Below, in pieces: positions 15,380 to 23,320 of a DNA stretch of 64,000 nt. The position numbers and the translations under genes are program-made. The notes beneath the pieces were generated by a model. The model saw only the letters and a program-made list of their open reading frames with translations. It searched no databases and was not told the DNA's origin. Position 1 is the first letter of the stretch. The number at the start of each line of letters is the position of its first letter. This stretch comes from Pseudoneobacillus sp052180215. Lineage in GTDB: Bacteria; Bacillota; Bacilli; Bacillales; Cytobacillaceae. The stretch is taken from assembly GCF_052180215.1 (NCBI RefSeq), contig NZ_CP197471.1, positions 3,506,001 to 3,570,000 of the forward strand, in the 5' to 3' direction.

Positions 15380-17794
15380 CTATAATTTTACACGTTGTAG
15401 ACGCAATGCATTTAGGACCACTGAGACAGAGCTAAATGCCATTGCTGCTCCCGCTAACCAAGGCGCCAATAAACCTAATGCCGCAACTGGTATTCCAAGT
15501 GCATTATAGGCAAACGCCCAGAATAAATTTTGTTTGATATTTCGAATCGTTTTTTTACTCATAAAAATTGCATCCGCAATACTATTTAGGTCTCCACGAA
15601 TTAACGTAATATCAGCCGCTTCCATGGCAACATCGGTTCCTGTTCCAATTGCCATACCAATATCAGCAATTGCCAAAGCTGGGGCATCATTGATACCATC
15701 TCCAACCATCGCTACCTTTTTGCCTTGCTCTTGAAGCTTTTTCACTTCTTCTGCTTTTCCTTCAGGTAACACCTCAGCAATAACTTGATCTACACCTGCT
15801 TGTGCTGCTATGGCTTGAGCCGTTTGCTGATTATCACCAGTAATCATGATTACTTGAAGTCCCATATCCCTTAAGCGCTTAATAGCCGCAGTTGAGGTAT
15901 CTTTAATGGTATCCGCTACTGCTACCATTCCAGCGTACTGGCCATTAATAGCCGCCAACATAGCTGTTTTTCCTTGTTTTTCAAGCTCGACCATTTTGCT
16001 TTGGACTTGGTCAATTTCGATATCAGATTTCTTCATTAGGCGTCTAGTACCAATTAGAACTTCTTTATTTTCTACATTCGCTTTAATACCGTATCCTGGT
16101 ATTGCTTCAAAGTTAATTACCTCTTTAAAGGTAATGCCTTTTTCTTTAATTCCCTCCACAATGGCCTCAGCAAGTGGATGTTCTGATTGCTTTTCTGCAG
16201 AACCAACTAATGCTAAAAATTCATGTTCATCGTAGTCAGTAATTACATCAGTTAATACAGGTTCTCCATTTGTAATCGTACCCGTTTTATCAAGAATGAC
16301 GGTATCGATACGGTGTGTCATTTCTAAATGCTCTCCACCCTTAAACAAGATTCCGTATTCAGCTGCACGACCAGATCCGGCCATGATAGATGTTGGTGTT
16401 GCTAAACCGAGTGCACAAGGACAAGCAATCACTAAAACAGCAATAAGCTTCTCTAATGCCTCTGGGAAATTTCCTGGATCCACAACAAAAAACCAAATTA
16501 AGAAGGTAATAACTGCAATCCCAACAACAATTGGGACAAATATCCCCGAAATCATATCTGCAAGGCGTTGGATAGGTGCTTTAGATCCCTGGGCTTCTTC
16601 TACTACTCTAATAATTTGTGCTAAAGCTGTATCTTTTCCGACCCTTGTTGCTTTGATTTTGATAAAGCCATTTTTATTAATGGTAGCACCGATTACCAAG
16701 TCACCTACTGTTTTATCAACAGGGACACTTTCTCCAGTTATCATGGATTCATCTAGAGCTGTACGCCCTTCCAAAATTTCTCCATCCACAGGGATTTTCT
16801 CACCTGGTTTAACTAGTAAAACATCCCCGGATATAACCTCTTCTAATGGAATCTCTCTTTCCTCTCCATCTCGAAGAACAGTAGCTGTTTTGGCTTGTAA
16901 TCCCATTAATTTCTTTATTGCTTCTGAAGATCTTCCCTTTGCCCTAGCCTCAAATAATTTACCTAGAATGATTAAAGTGATCAGAATCGCACTTGTTTCA
17001 AAATATAAACCTGTAGGATGAGTATTTTGAATGATGGTTTGTATTGATAAATACACACTGTAAAAATAAGCGGCAGATGTTCCTAAAGCCACTAATACAT
17101 CCATGTTTGCACTTTTATTTCTAAGAGCCTTATATCCGCCAATATAAAATTGTTTTCCAATATAAAATTGAACGGGTGTAGCCAATGCCATCTGTACCCA
17201 AGGATTCATGAATGCATCAGGTACAAATAAGAAACTTGTGAAACTAAAATGACCAGCCATTGCCCATAGTAGAGGCAGTGCTAAAATGAGGGAAAAGATA
17301 AATTTACCTTGTTGTGTTTCAATTTCTCTTAATCGGTAATCTACGGTTTCCTGTTCATTTTCATCACTTTTTACACTTGCTCCATACCCTAGCTTTTCGA
17401 CTTTTTGGATCATATCTTTTGGGTTAAGGATAGATGGATTATATTCAATAGAAGCTTTTTCTAAAGCAAGATTCACGTTAGCATTGAGAATACCTTCCAT
17501 TTTATTTAATCCTTTTTCAATTCTGGCTGAACAAGCTGCACAAGTCATTCCTGTAATATCAAATTCAACTTTTTCTGTTACCACATCGTAACCTAAGTCT
17601 CTAATTTTTTTCTGTATATCAGCTGGACTCATGGTCGCAGCATCGAATTTAATCGTTGCCTTTTCTAAGGCAAGATTAACATTTGCCTCTTCGACACCAT
17701 CCATTTTCTTAAGTCCTTTTTCAATTCGAATGGCACAAGCTGCACAAGTCATACCGGTTATTTGAAATTGACTTTCTTGGACTTTCTCACTCAT
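15380..17794 (-). CDS. copA: Copper-exporting P1B-type ATPase CopA
   Basis: 804-residue Cu(I) efflux ATPase. Two N-terminal HMA domains with GMTCAAC (Cys17/Cys20 and Cys85/Cys88), eight predicted membrane helices, TGES actuator motif near 354, the CPC metal site at 458-460 (VIACPCALGLATP), phospho-Asp502 in DKTGT, SEHPLAEA and GDGINDAPAL. All catalytic motifs intact and length usual for Bacillus CopA. RBS AAGGAGAAGG. A CsoR-type operator lies just upstream between copZ and this gene, and a terminator separates it from copZ, so it has its own copper-controlled promoter. Confidence 0.97.
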   Translation of the reverse strand: MSEKVQESQFQITGMTCAACAIRIEKGLKKMDGVEEANVNLALEKATIKFDAATMSPADIQKKIRDLGYDVVTEKVEFDITGMTCAACSARIEKGLNKMEGILNANVNLALEKASIEYNPSILNPKDMIQKVEKLGYGASVKSDENEQETVDYRLREIETQQGKFIFSLILALPLLWAMAGHFSFTSFLFVPDAFMNPWVQMALATPVQFYIGKQFYIGGYKALRNKSANMDVLVALGTSAAYFYSVYLSIQTIIQNTHPTGLYFETSAILITLIILGKLFEARAKGRSSEAIKKLMGLQAKTATVLRDGEEREIPLEEVISGDVLLVKPGEKIPVDGEILEGRTALDESMITGESVPVDKTVGDLVIGATINKNGFIKIKATRVGKDTALAQIIRVVEEAQGSKAPIQRLADMISGIFVPIVVGIAVITFLIWFFVVDPGNFPEALEKLIAVLVIACPCALGLATPTSIMAGSGRAAEYGILFKGGEHLEMTHRIDTVILDKTGTITNGEPVLTDVITDYDEHEFLALVGSAEKQSEHPLAEAIVEGIKEKGITFKEVINFEAIPGYGIKANVENKEVLIGTRRLMKKSDIEIDQVQSKMVELEKQGKTAMLAAINGQYAGMVAVADTIKDTSTAAIKRLRDMGLQVIMITGDNQQTAQAIAAQAGVDQVIAEVLPEGKAEEVKKLQEQGKKVAMVGDGINDAPALAIADIGMAIGTGTDVAMEAADITLIRGDLNSIADAIFMSKKTIRNIKQNLFWAFAYNALGIPVAALGLLAPWLAGAAMAFSSVSVVLNALRLQRVKL

Positions 17795-17808
17795 AAGCCT
17801 TCTCCTTT

Positions 17809-17826
17809 ATACCTATATAGGGTATA
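17809..17826 (-). promoter_or_regulatory. CsoR-type operator before copA
   Basis: ATACCTATATAGGGTAT, an almost symmetrical TACC...GGGTA element of the type bound by CsoR, 15 bp before the copA start and after the copZ terminator. Confidence 0.65.
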
Positions 17827-17833
17827 TATTTTT

Positions 17834-17868
17834 GAAAAAGAGAGCGTGCTATTAACTAGCACGGTCTC
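17834..17868 (-). terminator. Terminator after copZ
   Basis: Minus strand GAGACCGTGCTA-GTTAA-TAGCACGCTCTC stem (one mismatch) then CTTTTTC. Separates csoR-copZ from copA. Confidence 0.8.
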
Positions 17869-17876
17869 GGGTTGTT

Positions 17877-18083
17877 TTATTTTACATCATAGCCCTGGTC
17901 ATCAATCGTTTCTTTAATTGCATCAAGTGTTACTTCATTTGAATTGAACTCAACATCTACCGATTTATTTTCTAGATTAACTTTTACACTAGAAACTCCT
18001 TTTAGTTCTCCAACACTGCCTTCTACTGCTTTTACACAATGGCCACATGACATTCCTTCTACTTGTAATGTAACTTTTTCCAT
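17877..18083 (-). CDS. copZ: Copper chaperone CopZ
   Basis: 68-residue heavy-metal-associated domain with the Cu(I) site GMSCGHC (Cys13, Cys16) and typical beta-alpha-beta-beta-alpha-beta length. It delivers Cu(I) to the HMA domains of CopA. RBS AAAGGAGACG. Directly follows csoR (14 bp) and precedes copA; ends at a terminator. Confidence 0.96.
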   Translation of the reverse strand: MEKVTLQVEGMSCGHCVKAVEGSVGELKGVSSVKVNLENKSVDVEFNSNEVTLDAIKETIDDQGYDVK

Positions 18084-18097
18084 TATAATCGTCTCCT

Positions 18098-18445
18098 TTA
18101 TTTTTTCATTAATCTTTGTACGGTTACTAATACTTCATCTAATACTTCCATGTCACCTTCTTGGATTCTTTCAACAACACAACTTTTTAAATGCCCCTCA
18201 AGTAAAAGCTTTGCCACACTATTCAGTGCTGATTGAGTCGCTGATATTTGTGTGATGACATCATCACAATAAGTGTCTCTTTCAATTAAACCTTTAATTC
18301 CACGTATCTGACCTTCAATCCGATTTAATCGGGTGATTAAATTCTTTTTTACCTTATCGGAATGATGGCTTTTACGATCGCTTGAAACAGTACAACAACC
18401 TTCATCTTCTGTCTGGAGCAAATCATTTTCAAATTCATTTTCCAT
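18098..18445 (-). CDS. csoR: Copper-sensing repressor CsoR
   Basis: 115-residue CsoR/RcnR-family repressor. The core LITRLNRIEGQIRGIKGLIE is the DNA-contact helix region; Cu(I) ligands are Cys in DTYCDDV and His/Cys in GHLKSC. An N-terminal tail of about 30 residues contains an extra CC pair and a His pair (GCCTVSS, KSHHSDK), longer than in M. tuberculosis CsoR. RBS GAGGAGGG. First gene of csoR-copZ; a GGGGGTA operator-like sequence overlaps its promoter, so it is autoregulated. Confidence 0.95.
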   Translation of the reverse strand: MENEFENDLLQTEDEGCCTVSSDRKSHHSDKVKKNLITRLNRIEGQIRGIKGLIERDTYCDDVITQISATQSALNSVAKLLLEGHLKSCVVERIQEGDMEVLDEVLVTVQRLMKK

Positions 18446-18466
18446 TGATTTCCCTCCTCGTGATTT

Positions 18467-18496
18467 ATTATATTATACCCCCGTACAGTATGTAAA
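18467..18496 (-). promoter_or_regulatory. csoR promoter with operator-like sequence
   Basis: Minus strand TTTACA, 18-bp spacer, TATAAT. The spacer contains TACTGTACGGGGGTA, a CsoR-operator-like element. It would be derepressed by copper. Confidence 0.6.
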
Positions 18497-18563
18497 GTGC
18501 CAAATATGAAAAAAATATGACAAAATAGTGAAGCTGCCACCATTGACAGCTTCCTAATGTTAA

Positions 18564-18723
18564 CTGTTATAGTATAGATGTAAAAATCCCTAAAGCCGGA
18601 TTTTTACAGGCTCTCTTAATAAGTGCTTAGCTCTTTTCTTGATTTTCATATAAGTTTAACACCCTATATTTCGAAGGTCTTTTTATTAGTTTCAAAATAG
18701 CAACCAAGTTTCAGAAAAGAGCC
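18564..18723 (-). repeat. Dispersed structured repeat, copy A
   Basis: About 160 bp, minus orientation. Begins GGCTCTTTTCTGAAACTTGG, contains ATATAGGGTGTTAAACT and AAGAAAAGAGCT...GCACTTATTAAGAGAG, then a perfect hairpin GTAAAAATCC/GGATTTTTAC (18580-18589 and 18598-18607), ending TATACTATAACAG. Starts 6 bp after the stop codon of the cation-efflux gene. Also present at 34729-34896 and 48529-48669. Confidence 0.85.
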
Positions 18724-18729
18724 TTAATG

Positions 18730-19727
18730 TTAAACCAATTCTTCCAACTTTTCAGGCTTCCAATCCTTTATGCCATTATCTTCAATAATTCCTAACGTCA
18801 CATCAGTAATATCAGGGTCCGAAATTAAACGATCTTGTACTCTGAATTTGATATCGTCTGCAACAGCTAAAGATAAACCTTTTCTTAGTTCAATTTGACC
18901 TTCCACATGATAATAACGTCCTTCTTGAGTAATACGAATTAAATTTATATCTGTCACATCATCATCGGATAAAATGATTTTTGCTACTCTTTCCTCTATT
19001 TCTCGAGGTGCTGCAACTCCAATCAATCCAACCATATTATCATAGCCAACTCGGAATGCTACTCCTAACATTAATAAACCAATTAGGATGGTCATCACAC
19101 CATCTAAAAAATCAAGTGCTGTAAAGGATGTAATTATAACGGCAATAGCTGCTAATATGGCACCTGTTACAGCCACAAGTCTTCGTAAAAAACGAGCCGT
19201 GTTGGCGGAGCTGCCCTTCCTACATTCTTGAAAGCACCCGTTATGATTCCAATACCTTTTGCTGAGGCTCTTGTTTCTAAATTTATTTCCTTCATCGCTT
19301 TTATTAAAATACCCCCGTCAATGATGAGGTTAAGCAGTAAAACTCCAACATTAAGCCAAAACCCATTGCCTGATTCTATAGGATGTTGAAGTAAATGCCA
19401 TCCTTCACGAATAGTTTCATATGCCATAATGGTAACGACAATAACTGCTATCATACAGAAAATATTAATGACTCTTCCAAATCCGGTTGGGAATTGTCGT
19501 GTAGGTTTCTTTTCAGATAAAATGCTTCCGACAAAAACAAATCCTTGGTTCACAGCATCTGCCAAGGAATGCATAGCCGATGCAAACATAGCTCCACTGC
19601 CGCTCATAGCTGCTGCGATTCCTTTTGCGGCAGCAATAATAGCATTCCCAATCATAGCGATAGCGGATGATTTATTCCCTTTTTTTAAAAGATTCAAGAA
19701 TCCATCTTGATTTGCTTCCGTTTCCAT
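18730..19727 (-). pseudogene. Cation diffusion facilitator transporter, frameshifted
   Basis: One CDF-family metal efflux gene split by a frameshift. The 5' part (19727 to about 19175) encodes METEANQDGFLNLLKKG and TM helices 1-4 including the HSLADAVNQG metal site; it then runs out of frame to a TAA at 19167. The 3' part (about 19176 to 18730) encodes AVTGAILAAIAVI, the last helices and the cytoplasmic domain, ending EKLEELV. The join is in the conserved EDLVAVTG segment, where the DNA reads GACTTGTGG: loss of one base restores EDL-VAVTG. Consistent with a recent deletion, an assembly error, or, less likely, a -1 recoding site (a six-T run lies 8-13 bp upstream). Dispersed repeat copy A follows the stop. 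Confidence 0.85.
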
Positions 19728-19783
19728 ATGAAATCCCCCATTTATTTTTTTATAGTTTTCCTTATAAAGAACTTTCTATTAAG

Positions 19784-19811
19784 AAAAAACCTTTGCCTAT
19801 TAGCAAAGGTT
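19784..19811 (-). terminator. Terminator after HesB-like gene
   Basis: AACCTTTGC/GCAAAGGTT stem with a 6-nt loop, then TTTTTTCTT on the minus strand, overlapping the end of the HesB-like gene. Confidence 0.85.
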
Positions 19812-20080
19812 TAACAATCACTTTCATTTCCTACTAGCGCAATTCCACCATTTATATAGTCCAGAGTTAAGTCCGCTATAAATGGTTCTAATTCAGGTTC
19901 AATCGCTACAAGTATACCGTTTTCTGTTATAAATAAATCATCTTCGCTTGGCTCCTCCAGAGCAAGTCCCATTTGTGGTCCGCCTCAGCCATAACCCGCA
20001 AAATAGAGGCGAATATGGTTGGTATTTCGTTCAGAAAACACCTTTTTTAAGACATCGCGTGCCTCATCCGTAATTCTCAT
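19811..20080 (-). CDS. HesB-like selenoprotein (in-frame TGA at codon 32)
   Basis: 89-codon frame with one internal TGA at 19987-19985. It reads MRITDEARDVLKKVFSE..., IRLYFAGYG-[TGA]-GGPQMGLALEEP, and ends GGIALVGNESDC. The protein is a HesB/IscA-type iron-sulfur fold; relatives have Cys in AGYGCGGP at the TGA position, and HesB-like selenoproteins with Sec at this Cys are known. The frame is clean on both sides, ATG 20080 has AGAGAGG nine bases upstream, and a terminator follows the TAA. A hairpin 3' of the TGA fits a bacterial SECIS. Sec insertion requires selA, selB, selC and selD elsewhere in the genome, not visible here; otherwise this is a nonsense mutant. Lies between the CDF gene and an arsB-like gene. 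Confidence 0.8.
19947..19966 (-). promoter_or_regulatory. Candidate bacterial SECIS hairpin
   Basis: Transcript positions +22 to +41 from the U of UGA: CUUG pairs with CAAG, one bulged C, CUC pairs with GAG, apical loop UGGAG. The loop has G in its second position and sits 26-30 nt after the UGA start, within the range described for bacterial SECIS. Drawn by eye; no folding energy computed. Confidence 0.55.
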
Positions 20081-20172
20081 TTTAAATATCCTCTCTAGAT
20101 TCATTTGTTAAAACTCTCGTTACACATGGTACCATAAGAGATATAGCAGTCAAATCATATGCACATCGATAT

Positions 20173-21471
20173 TTAACAAATCAATAATAACCATAAATAT
20201 AAACCCAACAATGTAATGAATAGGGTTGGAATGGTTAATAAAATACCTACTCTAAAATAATATCCCCAGCTAATTTTTACCCCTTTTGTTCTTAGAACAT
20301 GTAACCATAATAAGGTAGCTAAAGATCCAATTGGCGTAATTTTTGGACCTAAGTCGGAACCAATCACATTGGAAAAGATGAAAGATTCACGAATAATCGA
20401 CGATGTATGAGTTTCAGATATGGCCAATGCATCAATCATGACCGTTGGCAAATTATTCATGATGGAGGAAAGAAATGCTGCCATAAATCCCATCGCCATG
20501 GTTGAAGCGAATAACCCTTGTTCTGCCGCATTTTGAAGAACATTAGCCAATATCCCTGTAAGTCCTGCATTTCGTAAACCATACACCACTACATACATCC
20601 CAATTGAAAAAAATACGATGGCCCATGGTGCTCCTTTTACGACATGAGATACATGAACGGCTGGACTTCGTTTTCCAAGTAACAGAAAAATACAGGCAAT
20701 AACACCAGCAATGAAGGACACTGGAATATGTAAGGCTTCACTTAAAAAGTATCCTATTAATAATATAAATAACACCAGCCAAGAGAATCTAAACATTCTC
20801 GAATCCTTTATAGCTTCGCGAGGTTCCTTTAGATCTGACACCTCATAGTTTTCGGGAATATTTCTTTTAAAAAAGAGATACAGTACTATAATACTAGCTA
20901 GTAAGCTAAAAAGGTTGGGAATAACCATTTTTGAAGCATACTCGGCAAACCCAATTTTAAAATAATCGGCAGAAACAATATTAACTAAATTACTTATGGT
21001 AAATGGTAATGAGGTTGTATCTGCAATAAAACCACTGGCCATTATAAACGGAAGAATCATGCTATCTTTAAACTTTAATGCCTTAATCATAGCTAAGACA
21101 ATGGGTGTAAGGATAAGAGCAGCTCCATCATTTGCAAAAAATGCTGCCACAATCGCACCTAATAAAGTAACAAGGAGAAACATTCTTTTTCCATTACCTT
21201 TAGCGTACCGTGCCATATGTAAAGCGGACCATTCGAAAAAGCCGATTTCATCTAATATTAATGAAATAATAATGAGAGCAACAAAGGTTAATGTGGCATT
21301 CCATACAATGCCAGTTACATCCTGTACATCTTGCCATGATACAATTTTTAAAGAAAGGGCCGTTAGCGCTCCTCCACAAGCTGACCACCCTATACCAAGT
21401 CCCCTAGGCTGCCATATCACTAGTACCAAAGTGGCTAAAAAAATAACCGATGCTAAAATGATTGATACCAA
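20173..21471 (-). CDS. arsB: ArsB/NhaD-family efflux permease (arsenite pump-like)
   Basis: 432-residue protein with about eleven or twelve membrane helices of the ArsB/ion transporter superfamily. Typical stretches are FFANDGAALILTPIVLAM near 112-130 and SSIMNNLPTVMIDALAI and SNVIGSDLGPKITPIGSLATLLWL in the second half, the latter diagnostic of the ArsB branch. It would export arsenite or antimonite using the proton motive force. No arsR or arsC gene is adjacent, so regulation and true substrate are open. About 90 bp upstream of the HesB-like gene in the same direction. Confidence 0.88.
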   Translation of the reverse strand: MVSIILASVIFLATLVLVIWQPRGLGIGWSACGGALTALSLKIVSWQDVQDVTGIVWNATLTFVALIIISLILDEIGFFEWSALHMARYAKGNGKRMFLLVTLLGAIVAAFFANDGAALILTPIVLAMIKALKFKDSMILPFIMASGFIADTTSLPFTISNLVNIVSADYFKIGFAEYASKMVIPNLFSLLASIIVLYLFFKRNIPENYEVSDLKEPREAIKDSRMFRFSWLVLFILLIGYFLSEALHIPVSFIAGVIACIFLLLGKRSPAVHVSHVVKGAPWAIVFFSIGMYVVVYGLRNAGLTGILANVLQNAAEQGLFASTMAMGFMAAFLSSIMNNLPTVMIDALAISETHTSSIIRESFIFSNVIGSDLGPKITPIGSLATLLWLHVLRTKGVKISWGYYFRVGILLTIPTLFITLLGLYLWLLLIC

Positions 21472-21627
21472 AATCTGTACCCCTTTTGTCTCTATTTTTG
21501 TCGAATTCTAAAACATTATATAGATTTATCCTTTAGATATCAATGGTCATGTATCTTTATATGAAGGATATCACTGCAAAATTGGTTAATAGTATTAGAT
21601 TCTAAAAAACATTATCATTTTAAAAAA

Positions 21628-21665
21628 ATAAGCGTGAAATCGTTTGAGATTTCACGCTATTTTTT
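21628..21665. terminator. Bidirectional terminator
   Basis: Perfect 11-bp stem AGCGTGAAATC/GATTTCACGCT with a GTTTGA loop; T tracts on both strands. Ends the HD-GYP transcript (minus). Confidence 0.85.
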
Positions 21666-21724
21666 GCTAACTCCACAATGGAATTCCGCTAAATATCTGG
21701 ACTTTTATTATTAAATTAATCATT

Positions 21725-23170
21725 TTAAAATGATGAAATTAAGGAACCGGTTGTTTGATTATTGATTGCTGCAGATGGATATTGGTAAACTGATGGATTT
21801 CGTTCACAAAGTCTTTCCCAAGCATCCACACATACAGGGTCAAAATGGCTTTCTTTTTGGTTTATAATCAAATTCATTGCTTCTTCGTGTGTCCATGCTT
21901 TTCGATAGGAACGTTCAGAAGTTAAGGCGTCATATACATCCGCAACCGCAACGATTCTAGCTAAAAATGGAATTTCTTCACCTTTAAGCTGATCTGGATA
22001 TCCACTTCCATCCCATTTCTCATGATGATGTCTGATAATATTCAATTCCTCTGACATAAAACCAAGATCTCGACACATCTCATAACCACTCGCTGGATGT
22101 TTCTCGATAATCATTCTTTCTTCTAAAGTTAATTTTCCTGGCTTATTTAAGACATGGTCAGGGATATTTACTTTTCCAACATCATGCAATAAGGTTCCTT
22201 GTGCAATTGCCCTTAGATACTCAGGCTTTAAATGCAGTTCCTCTGCTATTTTCAATGCATACAGAGTCACCCTAAAGGTATGACCTGCCGTATATGTATC
22301 CTTTTTTTCCGTTATAATGACCAAATCTCTTACACTAGGTGAAATGCTTCCCGTAACCCTTTCAAATGGATCATTAGTAAACAAGGCACGTAAAGCACCA
22401 ACCAAAGATCCCTTTGCTGCATACTGTTTAATGAGCCCAACTAATACCACAATCATGGAGGCAAGTAAAACGAAGTGATACGTCCACCAGCTTAATTTCC
22501 ACTTTTCTCCTAAAACCATAATAAGCTGTGATACGAGTAACCATCCTGAACTATAAATGATGGAGACCTGTAATGGAAATCGGGAATAACGGTAAGATTG
22601 GCTGTATTGAAACATGGTAACTAAATTAAAAAGTATAGTGAAGCCCATTAAAATCCAATTCAACGGATTTACCGTTAAAGGAATGATATCCACCATATGT
22701 GGTGATAACAAACTTGAAACGGCAAAAACACCTAATCCGCATATCCAAACTGGAAGCAGTAATCTATTATATCTCGAAAGAAATTTAACTATTTTTTTAT
22801 CAGTTGGTAAAGAGGATAACCAAAGCCAAAAAGTTGCTAAGATTATACTTAGTTGCGCAGCTACACCTGGTAAATGAGTATCACCTAATAGGAAATCGGG
22901 AGTTGATAAACCATGAACTGAAAACAATAGTGCTAATGAAATAAAGGATAATGATAGAAAGGTAATTTTAATATTTCTTAACCGATTACCAACAATCCCT
23001 ACTGATATGGCAATAATAATAGAAAGAATAGCTACTAAACTAACAATATAGAAATGTCCTCTTGGCATTTCAAAAACAGGGTCTGGCAGCAAACCTTGTT
23101 TCAATAATTCAAAAAAAAGAAATGGTAATATTATCGCAAAAATCGGACCTATATAGCTGTATTTCCTCAT
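21725..23170 (-). CDS. Membrane HD-GYP domain phosphodiesterase
   Basis: 481-residue protein. The N-terminal half (to about residue 255) has eight hydrophobic helices; the C-terminal half is an HD-GYP domain with HTFRVTLYALKIAEE, LLHDVGKVNIPD (HD), IEKHPASGYEM, IRHHHEKWDGSGYPD (HH and GYP) and VADVYDALTSERSYR. All metal ligands are present, so it should hydrolyse cyclic di-GMP or a related dinucleotide. ATG 23170 follows GGAGGGTACCC; the longer frame lacks an RBS. The membrane part may sense a small ligand. Confidence 0.92.
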   Translation of the reverse strand: MRKYSYIGPIFAIILPFLFFELLKQGLLPDPVFEMPRGHFYIVSLVAILSIIIAISVGIVGNRLRNIKITFLSLSFISLALLFSVHGLSTPDFLLGDTHLPGVAAQLSIILATFWLWLSSLPTDKKIVKFLSRYNRLLLPVWICGLGVFAVSSLLSPHMVDIIPLTVNPLNWILMGFTILFNLVTMFQYSQSYRYSRFPLQVSIIYSSGWLLVSQLIMVLGEKWKLSWWTYHFVLLASMIVVLVGLIKQYAAKGSLVGALRALFTNDPFERVTGSISPSVRDLVIITEKKDTYTAGHTFRVTLYALKIAEELHLKPEYLRAIAQGTLLHDVGKVNIPDHVLNKPGKLTLEERMIIEKHPASGYEMCRDLGFMSEELNIIRHHHEKWDGSGYPDQLKGEEIPFLARIVAVADVYDALTSERSYRKAWTHEEAMNLIINQKESHFDPVCVDAWERLCERNPSVYQYPSAAINNQTTGSLISSF

Positions 23171-23320
23171 GGGTACCCTCCGACATTCCACTATCTATGA
23201 CTTTTGTACTGCTATAATATTACCATATTTCGACACCATTTGTGTAAATTTGTTAACATTATAAGATTAACTTTGGGTTTTCACGTAAATATTTATTTTA
23301 TTATTCTGTTTTATTTTATT

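Noticed and set aside
16296..17021. 241-codon frame antisense to copA
   Set aside because: Shadow of the copA coding sequence; no RBS and the copA frame has all catalytic motifs.
18730..19176. Independent 148-residue gene starting at GTG 19176
   Set aside because: No RBS and it begins in the middle of the conserved CDF sequence; it is the 3' part of a frameshifted gene.
19167..19190. Programmed -1 frameshift site in the CDF gene
   Set aside because: The T6 run is not a good X-XXY-YYZ heptamer in the zero frame and no downstream pseudoknot is visible; a one-base deletion is simpler.
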